Numbered from the stretch's first letter, positions 1 to 9,210 are shown. The stretch: DNA of 64,000 nucleotides from Mesorhizobium sp. J8 (GCF_016591715.1 NZ_AP024109.1:4774001-4838000); one strand, 5' to 3'. Numbers and translations are program-made. Notes: a model not told the origin generated them from the sequence alone.

Positions 1-767
1 GACTGTCGCCGTTGCCCATTGCCTATGCAACGGCGCTGCTTGCCCTGCCGGATCTCGAAGCGGCTCTTCGCGTCGGCGCCTTCTTTCGTGCTCGCACCGG
101 CGATCTGCTGACGGCCATCGAGTTCTTCGGCGAGATCGGTCTTGCCCTGGCCCTGAAGCATGTCGAGGGCCTGGACAGGCTGATCGACACGCCGGGCCCA
201 ACCTACCTTCTGGTCGAGCTCGCCACATCCGTGCCGGATATAGCTCTCGACACGATTCTCGAGAATGCACTGGCGGCAGCTCTGGAAGACGGCACCGTGC
301 TCGACGGCGTGATGGCGGCAAGCAAGGCGCAGCGGGCGTCCCTCTGGCGCCTGCGCGAGGAGATGCCGGAAGGCCAGCGGCTGGAGGGCGTCCAGATCAA
401 GCACGATGTCTCGGTGCCCGTGGCGCGGCTGGCCGCCTTCATCGATGAAGCCTCCCGCGCGGCTGAGCGCGTCCTGCCCGGCGTCAGGATCAACCCGTTT
501 GGTCATCTCGGCGACGGCAATGTACATTTCAACCTCTCGCCGGCCGAAGGAAGCCGAGACTTTGCCGGCCGCGACCAGCAATTGTCCGAGGCGATCTATG
601 ACGTGGTGACCCGCCACAACGGCTCGATGGCTGCCGAACATGGCCTTGGTCAAGCCAAGGTGGCGCTGGCGGATGGGTTCCGGTCGCCCGTCGAGCGGGC
701 GCTGATGCGCGGCATCAAGGCCGCGTTGGATCCACGCTCCGTCATGAACCCCGGCAAGGTGGTCTGA
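1..767 (+). CDS. FAD-linked oxidase C-terminal part (D-2-hydroxyacid dehydrogenase/GlcD-like), 5' truncated by window
   Basis: The frame is open to the left edge, so this is the 3' end of a longer gene; a TTG at position 12 is only an internal codon. The roughly 255 visible residues match the C-terminal cap domain of VAO/PCMH flavoenzymes such as GlcD and D-2-hydroxyglutarate dehydrogenase. Visible motifs are the metal/substrate-binding GHLGDGNVHFN and the late SMAAEHGLG segment, followed by the family-typical NPGKVV end. The enzyme would oxidise a D-2-hydroxyacid to the 2-oxoacid using FAD. The N-terminal FAD domain lies outside the window, so the substrate cannot be judged. Confidence 0.85.
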   Translation, partial: LSPLPIAYATALLALPDLEAALRVGAFFRARTGDLLTAIEFFGEIGLALALKHVEGLDRLIDTPGPTYLLVELATSVPDIALDTILENALAAALEDGTVLDGVMAASKAQRASLWRLREEMPEGQRLEGVQIKHDVSVPVARLAAFIDEASRAAERVLPGVRINPFGHLGDGNVHFNLSPAEGSRDFAGRDQQLSEAIYDVVTRHNGSMAAEHGLGQAKVALADGFRSPVERALMRGIKAALDPRSVMNPGKVV

Positions 768-810
768 CCCAACCCCCGGCTCTCCAGCAGTCGGCCGTCT
801 GGCTTAATAG

Positions 811-822
811 ATTGTATCCAAT
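811..822 (+). promoter_or_regulatory. Candidate GntR operator, distal copy before the fused E1 gene
   Basis: The sequence is ATTGTATCCAAT. An identical copy lies 62 bp downstream at 873-884, and its exact reverse complement lies at 4819-4830 before the oppositely oriented transaminase gene. FCD-type GntR proteins commonly bind short imperfect palindromes of this kind. Assignment to the GntR encoded at 5532-6239 is inferred from proximity. Confidence 0.6.
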
Positions 823-872
823 TGTCGCGGACGTAGGCAGTTTTTCGGGTTTAAGTTGGTTCTAGCGGCAGA

Positions 873-884
873 ATTGTATCCAAT
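873..884 (+). promoter_or_regulatory. Candidate GntR operator, proximal copy before the fused E1 gene
   Basis: A second perfect ATTGTATCCAAT, 27 nt before the ATG at 912. The 62-bp centre-to-centre spacing to the distal copy is close to six helical turns, so both would face the same side of the DNA. The same geometry recurs before the gene at 3869-4789. Confidence 0.6.
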
Positions 885-911
885 GCCGTCGATCCTCCTC
901 GGGAGCCCCGG

Positions 912-3098
912 ATGCCTGACTACACGACTTTGGCCTCATCGGCTTCTTGGCGCGAGCTCCGTACGACGCGCGGCGACTGGGACGATGCCGGCCCGGCTGT
1001 GCTGGAATCGATGCTGGTTTCGGCTCATCTGATCCGCGCTTTCGAGGAGAAAGTGCTGGATCTCGCCGGCCAGGGCCTGGTGCATGGTCCGGCTCATTCC
1101 GCCGTCGGCCAGGAAGGCGGCGCCGTCGGTTCGGCCGCTCTGATGCGCGCCACCGATCAGGTCAATGGATCCCATCGCGCGCATCACCAGTTCCTCGCCA
1201 AGTCGATCCGCTATGTCGCGCCTGCGGGATTGGCCCCCGCCGGCGATTTCTCGCCGGCCATTCGCGGCTTGGCCCAGAAGGCGCTCGCCGAGATTCTCGG
1301 CCTCGCGCAGGGTTTCTGCCGCGGTCGCGGCGGCTCGATGCATTTGCGCTGGGCAGAGGCCGGCAATCTCGGCACCAACGCCATCGTCGGCGGCGGCGTG
1401 CCTTTGGCGGCGGGCGCGGCATGGGCGCATAAGCGTGCCGGCAAGGGCGACGTGGCCTTTGCCTATTTCGGCGACGGCGCCGTCAACATCGGCTCCGTCC
1501 TGGAAACGATGAACATCGCCGCCGCCTGGAAGCTGCCACTCTGTTTCTTCATCGAGAACAACCGCTATGCGGTCTCGACCCATGTCGAGGAAGCGACGGC
1601 CGAGCCGCGCCTGTCGGCACGCGGATCGGCTTTCGCCATTCCCGCCTGGAAAGTGGACGGCATGGATCCCCTCGCCGTCTATCTTGCGACCAAGGAAGCC
1701 ATGGAACTGATGCGCGACGGTGGTGGGCCGGCCATCATCGAGGCGGACGTCTATCGCTATTTCCATCAGAACGGTCCCCTGCCCGGCAGCGCCTTCGGCT
1801 ATCGCGACAAGGCCGAGGAAGCGGCGTGGCGGGCGCGCGACCCGCTCGACCGGCTGGCAAATGAAATGGAACAGCGTCAGATCATCGGCGCCAGCGGCGT
1901 TTCGGCGCTACGCGAACGCGCGCTCGCGCTGATGGCCGATGTCGCGGCCGAACTCATCGAGCAGGTGGACGGCAAGAACCGGATCAAGCCCGCGCTCTGG
2001 CCCGACGAAGGTTTTCGCGACCACGGCATACGCGGCGATCTTTCAGAGCTATCCGGCCAGCGCACGGAGGAGCTTGAAACCTTCGGCGGCGCGATCGACG
2101 GCAGCGCCAAATTCATCGACGCGGTCGCCAATGTCATGCATCGGCGCATGGCGACGGACGACCGCATCGTGATCATGGGCGAGGATGTGCATCGGCTGAA
2201 GGGCGGCACGAACGGCGCGACGCGCGGCCTTGCCGCCGCTTTCCCGGACCGGGTGCTCGGCACGCCGATCAGCGAAGCCGCCTTCACCGGGCTCGGCGGC
2301 GGTATCGCCATGGACGGCCGCTATGTTCCGGTCGTCGAGTTCATGTACCCCGACTTCATGTGGGTGGCGGCCGATCAGGTCTTCAACCAGATCGGCAAGG
2401 CGCGCCACATGTTCGGCGGCGATATCGACGTGCCGCTGGTGCTGCGCACCAAGGTCGCGATGGGCACCGGTTACGGTTCGCAGCACTCTATGGACCCGGC
2501 CGGCATCTTCGCCACCTCGCCCGGCTGGCGCATCGTCGCCCCTTCGACGCCGTTCGATTATGTCGGGCTGATGAACAGCGCCCTGCGCTGCAAGGACCCG
2601 GTGCTGGTGATCGAGCATGTCGAGCTTTACAATTCCACCGGTCCGGCGCCCGTCGACGATCTGGACTACTTCATCCCGCTCGGCAAGGCCAAGGTGGTGC
2701 GCCGGGGCACGGCGATGACGATCCTCACCTACCTCGCCATGGTGCGGCCGGTGCTCGAGGCGGTGGAACGCCTCGGCATCGACGCCGAGGTCATCGACCT
2801 GCGCTCGCTCGACCACGCCGGTCTCGACTGGCAGACCATCGAAGCCTCGATCTGCAAGACCGGCAATGTGCTCGTCGTGGAGCAAGGCGCACGCGGCACG
2901 TCCTATGGCGGCCTACTCGCGGCCGAAATTCAGAACCGCTGCTTCGACTGGCTCGACCAGCCTGTCCAGCGTGTCCATGGCGGCGAGGCTTCGCCGAGCA
3001 TCTCCAAGGTTCTTGAGGCCGCCGCTTGCGCGCGGCCCGCCGATATCGAACGGGGTCTGCGCCAGGTCATGGCCGATCAGGGGCGGCCGCTGAGCTGA
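912..3098 (+). CDS. Fused 2-oxoacid dehydrogenase E1 (alpha-beta), thiamine diphosphate dependent
   Basis: This 728-aa protein joins the E1-alpha and E1-beta chains of a pyruvate/branched-chain 2-oxoacid/acetoin dehydrogenase. The alpha part (about residues 30-340) carries the ThDP motif, starting at GDGAVN (187-192) and ending at ENN (215-217), and the family motif RGRGGSMH. The beta part (about 400-720) shows IVIMGEDV, GTPISEAAF and QHSMDP. E1 decarboxylates the 2-oxoacid and passes the acyl group to a lipoyl E2. No E2 or E3 gene lies in this window, so the enzyme must borrow them or work differently. Two operator copies precede the gene. The substrate is unknown; neighbours (transaminase, SDR) suggest a 2-oxoacid made by transamination. 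Confidence 0.85.
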   Translation: MPDYTTLASSASWRELRTTRGDWDDAGPAVLESMLVSAHLIRAFEEKVLDLAGQGLVHGPAHSAVGQEGGAVGSAALMRATDQVNGSHRAHHQFLAKSIRYVAPAGLAPAGDFSPAIRGLAQKALAEILGLAQGFCRGRGGSMHLRWAEAGNLGTNAIVGGGVPLAAGAAWAHKRAGKGDVAFAYFGDGAVNIGSVLETMNIAAAWKLPLCFFIENNRYAVSTHVEEATAEPRLSARGSAFAIPAWKVDGMDPLAVYLATKEAMELMRDGGGPAIIEADVYRYFHQNGPLPGSAFGYRDKAEEAAWRARDPLDRLANEMEQRQIIGASGVSALRERALALMADVAAELIEQVDGKNRIKPALWPDEGFRDHGIRGDLSELSGQRTEELETFGGAIDGSAKFIDAVANVMHRRMATDDRIVIMGEDVHRLKGGTNGATRGLAAAFPDRVLGTPISEAAFTGLGGGIAMDGRYVPVVEFMYPDFMWVAADQVFNQIGKARHMFGGDIDVPLVLRTKVAMGTGYGSQHSMDPAGIFATSPGWRIVAPSTPFDYVGLMNSALRCKDPVLVIEHVELYNSTGPAPVDDLDYFIPLGKAKVVRRGTAMTILTYLAMVRPVLEAVERLGIDAEVIDLRSLDHAGLDWQTIEASICKTGNVLVVEQGARGTSYGGLLAAEIQNRCFDWLDQPVQRVHGGEASPSISKVLEAAACARPADIERGLRQVMADQGRPLS

Positions 3099-3101
3099 AA
3101 G

Positions 3102-3902
3102 TCAGGCCTTCGGATCGTCGCGCGGCGTCATGAAGCCGGCGGTCTCGCCGCCGTCGACGCTGAGCACCGCACCGTTGACGAAGCTTGCGGCCGGCGAGAG
3201 CAGCCAGCCGACCGCCTCCGCGACATCTTCCGGCGTGCCGAGGCGCGACGCGGGAATGCGCTTTTCCAGTTTCTCGCGCCTTCCCGGGATGGCCAGCGTC
3301 TTCGCCATCATCTGCGTGGCGATCTGACCCGGGCAGACGGCGTTGAAGCGCACCTCCGAGCCATATTCGAGCGCCAGCGCTTGCGTGAGGCCGATCAGGG
3401 CCGCTTTGGAGGCGGTATAGATCGCGAGTCCCTCCTCGCCGACAAGGCCTGCCACCGACGAGATCGTCACCACGGCGCCGCGCGCGGCCCGCAGGCCCGC
3501 GAGCGCATGACGCGTGAACAGATAGGCCGAGGTGGCGTTGGCCGTCATCGTCCTGTTCCAGTCATCGAGCGTCGTCTGGTCGAAGGCGGCGCGCCCGCCG
3601 GCGCCGGCATTGTTGACCAGGCCGGCGATATGTCCGCCGCCGATCTCCAGCGCGACGTCGACCGCGCGCTTGCAATCGGCCTCGCTGGTCGCATCGCCTG
3701 CGGCAAAGACCGCATCTGGAACCGCGGCAATCACATCATCGGCGGCGGCCCGGTCGCGCCCGGTAAAGACGACCCGCGCGCCCTCCGCCGCCAGCCGCTC
3801 GACGCAGGCCGCGCCGATACCGCGCGTGCCGCCCGTCACCAGGAAGACGCGCTCAGCGTCCTTGGCGCTCAGGCCGCCGCTCCGTAATCGATGAGAGTGC
3901 AA
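3102..3902 (-). CDS. SDR family NAD(P)-dependent oxidoreductase
   Basis: A classical short-chain dehydrogenase with the nucleotide-binding TGGTRGIG near the N-terminus, NNAG in the middle, and the catalytic Ser plus YTASK; the C-terminal VDGGETAGF is typical. It would oxidise or reduce an alcohol/ketone in the cytoplasm. The start is uncertain. A TTG at 3902 has GGAAGG seven bases upstream but overlaps the preceding gene by 34 bp. A CTG at 3872 overlaps that gene's stop as CTGA and gives a more usual N-terminus. It lies in an operon with the transaminase at 3869-4789 and converges on the E1 gene with 3 bp between them. Confidence 0.85.
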   Translation of the reverse strand: MHSHRLRSGGLSAKDAERVFLVTGGTRGIGAACVERLAAEGARVVFTGRDRAAADDVIAAVPDAVFAAGDATSEADCKRAVDVALEIGGGHIAGLVNNAGAGGRAAFDQTTLDDWNRTMTANATSAYLFTRHALAGLRAARGAVVTISSVAGLVGEEGLAIYTASKAALIGLTQALALEYGSEVRFNAVCPGQIATQMMAKTLAIPGRREKLEKRIPASRLGTPEDVAEAVGWLLSPAASFVNGAVLSVDGGETAGFMTPRDDPKA

Positions 3903-4789
3903 AGCGGCCCTTCCCTGTGCGCGGCCCAGTAGAGGTCGTGGATGCGGTTGGTGACCGGCCCGGGCTTGCCGTTACCGTAGATGCGGCCGTCGAGCACCGT
4001 CACCGGCATGATGCCGCCGGCCGAGCTCGAGATGAATATCTCGTCGGCCGCGCGCAATTCCTCGATCGGCAGCGGCCGCACCTCGCAGGCAACGCCCGCC
4101 TGACCCGCAAGCTCCATCACCGTGCGGCGCGTCATGCCCTCGAAGACGCCGCGCTCAGGTGTGGTGATGACGTTTCCCTTCACCGCGAAGATGTTGAAGC
4201 CGGCGCCTTCCGTGACGTTGCCCTTGCCGTCGTTGAGCACTGCGACGATGGCATCCTTGTCATAGGCCTCGAAGATGCCCATCGTCAGGTCGAGCCAGTG
4301 GAAATTCTTCAGGCGCGGATCGAGCGATTCCGGCGGGATGCGCTGCACCGAACTCACCACCATCTTCAGCCCATCGCGCCGCTGCTCCTCATTGGCGATC
4401 CACACGAAGGGCTGCGCGAAGGCATAGAACCGGTTCTGGCAGAGCCGGGGGTCACGGGTGCCGGCCGGCGGCACCCCGCGCGTGCAGGTCATCTGCACAT
4501 AAGCATCGCGCAATCCGGTCCGGCGCACGCATTCGACCAGAATGTCGGCTATCTCGGCCTTGGACAGCGGCAGGCTCATCCGCAAGCCGCGCATCGAGGC
4601 CAGGAAGCGCTCGATGTGGTCGTCGAGCCTGAAGAAACGGCCTTTCCAGACATGGGTGACGTCATAGGTCGCATCGGACCGCACGAAGCCGCGATCGGTG
4701 ATCGGAACGGCCGCCTCCGCGAGCGGCATATAGCTGCCATTGACATAGGCCATGCCCAATGCCGGATCGTAAGCGGTCCTGTCTGTCAT
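3869..4789 (-). CDS. Class IV (fold type IV) PLP aminotransferase, (R)-amine transaminase-like
   Basis: A 306-aa member of the branched-chain/D-amino-acid aminotransferase class. The stretch SDATYDVTHVWKG followed by FFRLDDH matches what is known of (R)-selective amine:pyruvate transaminases rather than ordinary IlvE. The PLP lysine is expected to be K161 in RLKNFHW, and EGAGFNIF is the class signature. It would move an amino group between a chiral amine or amino acid and a 2-oxoacid. The ATG at 4789 is chosen because GGAGG lies seven bases upstream; an in-frame start at 4804 lacks this. The gene is first in a minus-strand operon with the SDR, and an operator copy lies 29 nt upstream. Confidence 0.8.
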   Translation of the reverse strand: MTDRTAYDPALGMAYVNGSYMPLAEAAVPITDRGFVRSDATYDVTHVWKGRFFRLDDHIERFLASMRGLRMSLPLSKAEIADILVECVRRTGLRDAYVQMTCTRGVPPAGTRDPRLCQNRFYAFAQPFVWIANEEQRRDGLKMVVSSVQRIPPESLDPRLKNFHWLDLTMGIFEAYDKDAIVAVLNDGKGNVTEGAGFNIFAVKGNVITTPERGVFEGMTRRTVMELAGQAGVACEVRPLPIEELRAADEIFISSSAGGIMPVTVLDGRIYGNGKPGPVTNRIHDLYWAAHREGPLCTLIDYGAAA

Positions 4790-4818
4790 GAAATCCTCCA
4801 CCAATGTCGAATCTTACT

Positions 4819-4830
4819 ATTGGATACAAT
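4819..4830 (-). promoter_or_regulatory. Candidate GntR operator, proximal to the transaminase gene
   Basis: ATTGGATACAAT on the plus strand is the exact reverse complement of the copies at 811 and 873. It lies 29 nt before the ATG at 4789, almost the same distance as the proximal site before the E1 gene. It sits in the divergent promoter shared with the VOC gene at 4923. Confidence 0.6.
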
Positions 4831-4881
4831 CCTCTGGATTTATTCGGCCAGATCGTCTAATTTTCTTGCCAAGCGGCATAC

Positions 4882-4893
4882 ATTGGATACGCT
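4882..4893 (-). promoter_or_regulatory. Candidate GntR operator, distal imperfect copy
   Basis: ATTGGATACGCT matches the first nine bases of the operator and is displaced 63 bp from the proximal copy at 4819. This repeats the 62-bp spacing seen at 811/873. It lies 30 bp before the VOC start codon, so it may also control that gene. Confidence 0.45.
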
Positions 4894-4922
4894 CGTGCCG
4901 GATTATAGATGCCGGACCAGCA

Positions 4923-5477
4923 ATGCCTCATGACATCAGCCATGCCTGCAACGGCCTTCCGGGCCTGCGGGGCACCGATCATATCGGCTTCACAGTTCCC
5001 GATCTCGACGAAGCCGTCCGTTTCTTCGTCGAGGTGATCGGCTGCGAGCCGTTCTACGAGCTCGGACCTTTCCGGTCCGACGGCGACTGGATGGAAACCC
5101 AGCTTAACGTCCATCCCAGAACGGTGATGAAGCGGCTCAAATTCCTGCGCTGCCGTCACGGCTCCAATTTCGAGATCTTCGAATATTCCGCGCCCGATCG
5201 AAACGCCTCTCAGCCCCGCAACAGCGACGTCGGCGGACACCACCTCGCTTTCTATGTCGACGATATTGACGAGGCCGTCGCCTATCTCAAGGCGCGGGGC
5301 GTGCGCGTGCTCGGCGAGCCGACGGTGCGCACCGAGGGGCCGAGCGCCGGTCAGAGCTGGGTCTATTTCCTGAGTCCCTGGGGCATGCAGCTCGAGCTGG
5401 TCTCCTTCCCCACGGGCAAGGCCTATGAGCGCGAGACGGACCGCCGGCTCTGGCATCCGGCCAGCCCTCATCTGTGA
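4923..5477 (+). CDS. VOC superfamily protein (glyoxalase/extradiol dioxygenase-like)
   Basis: A 184-aa protein of the vicinal-oxygen-chelate fold, with two beta-alpha-beta-beta-beta modules. The first begins GTDHIGFTVPDLDEA and the second contains GGHHLAFYVDDIDEA; the C-terminal WGMQLELVSFP contains the usual last metal-binding Glu. Members bind a divalent metal and act as lyases, isomerases, dioxygenases or epimerases. The open frame extends upstream to 4788, but the ATG at 4923 gives the usual short N-terminus. It is divergent from the transaminase gene and precedes the GntR gene by 54 bp, so both are probably one unit. The substrate is not evident. Confidence 0.75.
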   Translation: MPHDISHACNGLPGLRGTDHIGFTVPDLDEAVRFFVEVIGCEPFYELGPFRSDGDWMETQLNVHPRTVMKRLKFLRCRHGSNFEIFEYSAPDRNASQPRNSDVGGHHLAFYVDDIDEAVAYLKARGVRVLGEPTVRTEGPSAGQSWVYFLSPWGMQLELVSFPTGKAYERETDRRLWHPASPHL

Positions 5478-5531
5478 GCGGTTGGTTCGTGCCGATTCCC
5501 AGCCGCTCGCCGATGCACTAACATCTTCGGG

Positions 5532-6239
5532 ATGGACACGGTGCGGGGAACTGAGATCATGGCCGGCAGACGCGCGGGTGGCGGAACCGAAAGCAACGGC
5601 GCCGCATTGGCCAGCGGCCGCGTCACCGATGCGCTGCGCAATGCCATCCTGTCGGGGCGGCTGCGGCCGGGCAGCCGCATCCGCCAGGAGGAACTCGCCG
5701 AGGAATACGGCATCAGCCGCATCCCGGTGCGCGAAGCTCTGAGGCAGCTGGAAAGCGAGGGGCTGGTCATCCTCGTGCCCAACAGCGGCGCCTGGATTTC
5801 CAAACTCGACCGCGCCGAATGCATCGAGATCTACAAGATCCGCGAGCGGCTGGAGCCGCTGGCGCTTTCCGAAAGCAGCGTCAATCTTTCGCCCGAAACG
5901 CTTGCACGCCTGGAAGACCTCGTCTCGCGCATAGAAGCCGCCGGCAGCATCGACGAGTTCCTGCAGCTCGACCGCGAATTTCATCTCCTGAGCTATGAAG
6001 GCGCGCGTATGCCCCAACTCGCCCAAATGATCCATAAATTCTGGAACACCACCCAGCAATACCGCCGCGCTTTCGCCGCGTCGGCCGGCAAGGCCGGCAT
6101 GGCGGCGGTGCATCACGAGCATCGGCTTATCCTCGAAGCGCTGAAGCGGCGCGACGGCGAACAGGCAGGCCTCATCCTTTACGGCCACATCCGCCGCACC
6201 CGCCTGCAGTTGGAACAGCACACCGAGATGTTCGCCTAG
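5532..6239 (+). CDS. GntR family transcriptional regulator with FCD domain
   Basis: A 235-aa regulator. The N-terminal winged helix (about residues 25-95) contains GSRIRQEELAEEYGISR then IPVREALRQLE, the standard GntR recognition region. The C-terminal all-helical FCD domain has DREFHLLSYEGA and HHEHRLILEAL, whose His/Asp residues usually hold a metal and carboxylate ligand. An internal ATG at 5559 has GGGGAA upstream and could be the true start. Its place beside four copies of ATTGTATCCAAT suggests that it controls the E1, transaminase/SDR and VOC genes. Confidence 0.88.
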   Translation: MDTVRGTEIMAGRRAGGGTESNGAALASGRVTDALRNAILSGRLRPGSRIRQEELAEEYGISRIPVREALRQLESEGLVILVPNSGAWISKLDRAECIEIYKIRERLEPLALSESSVNLSPETLARLEDLVSRIEAAGSIDEFLQLDREFHLLSYEGARMPQLAQMIHKFWNTTQQYRRAFAASAGKAGMAAVHHEHRLILEALKRRDGEQAGLILYGHIRRTRLQLEQHTEMFA

Positions 6240-6274
6240 CCCGGGCACCGGCGGGAACCCATTCCTTTTGTTTT

Positions 6275-6322
6275 GAGCATGATCTTTCCCGAAAACCGGT
6301 TCCCACTTTTCGGGATCATGCC
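6275..6322. repeat. RIME-like palindromic intergenic repeat
   Basis: A 48-bp palindrome that starts GAGCATGATC and ends GGGATCATGC, with ACCGGT near its centre. A second copy is at 29702-29753. This sequence type is widely scattered between genes in Rhizobiales. Here it lies between the convergent GntR and aldehyde dehydrogenase genes. Confidence 0.8.
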
Positions 6323-7786
6323 CTAGAATCCCGCTTGGCTGATGAACTTCGTGACGAGATAGGCTTCCAGCGCTTCCGAGCCGCCTTCGGAGCCGTAGCC
6401 ACTGTCCTTGACGCCGCCGAACGGCACTTCCGGCAGGGCCAGGCCGAGATGGTTCGTCGTCAGCATGCCGGTCTCGATCTCGGCGCCGAGCTCGGTCGCC
6501 GTCTTCAGCGACCGGGTGAAGGCATAGGCCGCGAGCCCGTAGGGTAGCCGGTTTGCCTCGGCCACCGCCTCGTCGAACGTCCCGAACGGCATGATCAGGG
6601 CCACCGGGCCGAACGGCTCCTCATTCATGATGCGCATGCCGGGGCTGAGATCGCTGAGCACTGTCGGCTCGAAGAAGGCTCCCTTGTTGCCGATGCGCTT
6701 GCCGCCGGTCTCAAGCTTGGCGCCCTCGGCCACCGCTTCGGAAATCATCGCCTCTACGGCTTGCAGCCGCCGCTCGTTGACCAGCGGCCCCATGCGCGTG
6801 CCTTCGGCCAGCCCATCGCCGACCTTGAGGCCGCGTGCGTGGCCGACGAGCTTGTCGATGAACGGCGCGTAGGATTTCTCCTGGACGAGGAAACGCGTCG
6901 GCGAGACGCAGACTTGGCCGCCATTGCGGAACTTGGCCGCCGCCAGCAGGCTCGCCGCTTTGTCGAGGTCGGCATCGTCGAAGACGATCGCCGGCGCATG
7001 CCCGCCGAGTTCCATGGTCACGCGCTTCATATGCTGCCCCGCAAGCGCGGCGAGTTGCTTGCCGACGGGGACGGAGCCGGTGAAAGACACTTTCCGGATC
7101 ACTGGATGCGGGATCAGGTAGCTCGAAATCTCCGGCGGATTGCCATAGACGAGGTTGAGCACGCCGTCGGGAAGGCCGGCGTCCTTGAACGCGTCGGCGA
7201 GGCAGGCGGGCGAAGCCGGCGTTTCTTCCGGCGGCTTGACGATGATTGAGCATCCGGTAGCCAGCGCGGCCCCGATCTTGCGGATCGTCTGCGACACCGG
7301 GAAGTTCCATGGCGTGAACGCCGCGACCGGCCCGACCGGCTCGCGCACGACCAGCTGATGGACGTTGCTGGCTCTCGCCGGCACGATGCGCCCATAGGTG
7401 CGGCGCCCCTCCTCCGCGAACCAGTCGAGGATATCGGCCGACGCCATAACTTCGATCGTCGCCTCGCTCAGCGGCTTGCCCTGTTCCAGGCTGAGCAGGC
7501 CGGCGATCCTGCCGGCACGCTCGCGCATCAGCCGCGCCGCCTCACGGATCACCTTTCCGCGCTCGAAGGCCGAGACCTTGCGCCAGATCCTGAAGCCGCG
7601 TTCGGCCGCCGCAAGCGCCCTGTCGAGATCGGCTGCGCTTGCCATGGCGACCGAGCCGATGATTTCGTCGGTGGCCGGGTTGCGAACCTCGAGCGTCTTG
7701 CCGCCAACGGCCGGCCTCCACTCGCCGTCAATGAAAAGCCCGACCTCGGGATACATGGTTTTGCCCTGTCTGATGGTGATTGTCAT
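6323..7786 (-). CDS. NAD(P)-dependent aldehyde dehydrogenase (succinate-semialdehyde dehydrogenase-like)
   Basis: A 487-aa aldehyde dehydrogenase. Visible are the cofactor-binding PWNFPVSQ, the general-base Glu in ELGGHAP and the catalytic Cys in [11 protein letters not shown] (near residue 290). The sequence most resembles the GabD group, which oxidises semialdehydes to acids. The frame stays open far upstream, but ATG 7786 has GAGG nine bases before it and lies 11 bp after the aminotransferase stop. With that aminotransferase it forms a two-gene operon of the kind that deaminates an omega-amino acid or amine and oxidises the resulting aldehyde. Confidence 0.88.
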   Translation of the reverse strand: MTITIRQGKTMYPEVGLFIDGEWRPAVGGKTLEVRNPATDEIIGSVAMASAADLDRALAAAERGFRIWRKVSAFERGKVIREAARLMRERAGRIAGLLSLEQGKPLSEATIEVMASADILDWFAEEGRRTYGRIVPARASNVHQLVVREPVGPVAAFTPWNFPVSQTIRKIGAALATGCSIIVKPPEETPASPACLADAFKDAGLPDGVLNLVYGNPPEISSYLIPHPVIRKVSFTGSVPVGKQLAALAGQHMKRVTMELGGHAPAIVFDDADLDKAASLLAAAKFRNGGQVCVSPTRFLVQEKSYAPFIDKLVGHARGLKVGDGLAEGTRMGPLVNERRLQAVEAMISEAVAEGAKLETGGKRIGNKGAFFEPTVLSDLSPGMRIMNEEPFGPVALIMPFGTFDEAVAEANRLPYGLAAYAFTRSLKTATELGAEIETGMLTTNHLGLALPEVPFGGVKDSGYGSEGGSEALEAYLVTKFISQAGF

Positions 7787-7797
7787 GGAGCCAAGCC

Positions 7798-9165
7798 TCA
7801 GAGCGAGAGGCTCTCCCTTGTGTCTTCGATGGCGAGGAAAAGCGCGCGGACGAGTTCGTCGATCTGGTCCGGCTCGATGATGTAAGGCGGGCAGAGCGCC
7901 AGCACGTCGCCCATGTTGCGCAGGATGATGCCGCGTTGCCGGCAGGCGCGTTCGACTTGAGCGCCCACCCTGGCCTCGGCCGGAAAGCCCTGTTTCGTGC
8001 GCCGGTCGGCGACCAGCTCGACGCCGGCCAGCAGGCCGACGCCACGGACCTCGCCGACCATCGGATGATCGGCGAGCGCGTCGCGCAGCGCTGCCAACAT
8101 CCGCGCGCCCAGTATCCGAGCGCGGGCGACGACATCGATCTCGTGATAGATGCGCAAGGCTTCGGCGGCGACGGCCGAGGCGACAGGATGGCCCGAATAG
8201 GTGAAGCCATGTCCGAAGACGCCGTTGCGGTGCGCTTCGTCCGCAATCGACTGATAGGTCGCGTCCGACACGACCACGGCGGCGATCGGCAGGTAGCCCG
8301 AGGACAATCCCTTGGCGACCGAGAACATGTCTGGCTTGAAATCGAAGGTCTGGCTGCCGAACCAGTTGCCGGTCCTTCCGAAGCCGCAGACCACTTCGTC
8401 GGCCAGAAGCAGGATGTCGTGCTTGTCGAGCAGCTTGCGCAGCCTGGGGAAGTAACCTTGCGGCGGCACGATGACACCGCCCGCTCCCATCACCGGCTCG
8501 GCGATCATGGCGGCGATCGTATCTGGCCCGGCCGCCAGGATCATCGCCTCCAGTTCGCCGATCAGGCGGTCCGTGAACGCCTCCTCGCTCTCGCTCTCCT
8601 GTCCTTCCCGGTAGAAATGCGGCTTGCCGGCATAGAGGATGTCGTCGGTGCTCATGCCGAATGAGCGGTGCATATGCGGCAGGCCGCTCAGCACCGCGCC
8701 CATCACCGTGCTGCCATGGAAGGCTCCGCTGCGGCTGATGATGCGCCGCTTCCCGGGCTTGCCGCGCGCCGCCTGATAGTACCAGGCGAGCTTGATCATG
8801 GAATCGTTGGCTTCCGAGCCCGAATTGGCCAGGAATATCCTGCAATCCGGAATGGGCGAGACCGCCGCGAGCTGCTCGATCAGGTCGATGCAGGGCTCGT
8901 TCGAACGATGGTTGAAGGTGTGATAGTTGGCGAGCTTGGCGAATTGCGCGGCCGCCGCGGCGGCCAGCCTATTGTCGTTGAAGCCGAGCGATGCCGTCCA
9001 TAGGCCAGCCATGCCTTCGATATAGCGGTTGCCGGCATCGTCGCGGACATAGACGCCGTCGCCGCCGGAGATGATCAGCGGCCCATCCTGCTCGTGCCGC
9101 CGCGGGTCCGTCTGCGAATGCAGATGCAGGCTCATGTCGATCGGCCGAGCCGAATTGTGCAGCAT
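7798..9165 (-). CDS. Class III aminotransferase (omega-amino acid/amine:pyruvate type)
   Basis: A 455-aa fold-type I PLP enzyme. It shows [11 protein letters not shown] and [11 protein letters not shown] at the N-terminal side, [15 protein letters not shown] for the PLP-stacking Asp, and the Schiff-base lysine in [10 protein letters not shown] (about residue 285). The C-terminal [13 protein letters not shown] is typical of the omega-transaminase group. It would deaminate a terminal amine using pyruvate or another oxoacid. A TTG at 9210 extends the frame, but ATG 9165 has CAGGGA upstream. It is first in an operon with the aldehyde dehydrogenase and divergent from the transketolase genes across a palindromic site. 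Confidence 0.87.
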   Translation of the reverse strand: MLHNSARPIDMSLHLHSQTDPRRHEQDGPLIISGGDGVYVRDDAGNRYIEGMAGLWTASLGFNDNRLAAAAAAQFAKLANYHTFNHRSNEPCIDLIEQLAAVSPIPDCRIFLANSGSEANDSMIKLAWYYQAARGKPGKRRIISRSGAFHGSTVMGAVLSGLPHMHRSFGMSTDDILYAGKPHFYREGQESESEEAFTDRLIGELEAMILAAGPDTIAAMIAEPVMGAGGVIVPPQGYFPRLRKLLDKHDILLLADEVVCGFGRTGNWFGSQTFDFKPDMFSVAKGLSSGYLPIAAVVVSDATYQSIADEAHRNGVFGHGFTYSGHPVASAVAAEALRIYHEIDVVARARILGARMLAALRDALADHPMVGEVRGVGLLAGVELVADRRTKQGFPAEARVGAQVERACRQRGIILRNMGDVLALCPPYIIEPDQIDELVRALFLAIEDTRESLSL

Positions 9166-9210
9166 TTCCTGTTCCCTGGAGCCGGATGATTGTTCTTGCG
9201 GCTCAACCAA

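Noticed and set aside
7787..8845. N-terminal extension of the aldehyde dehydrogenase frame
   Set aside because: It overlaps the well-supported aminotransferase and shows Arg/Ala-rich shadow sequence; the dehydrogenase starts normally at 7786.
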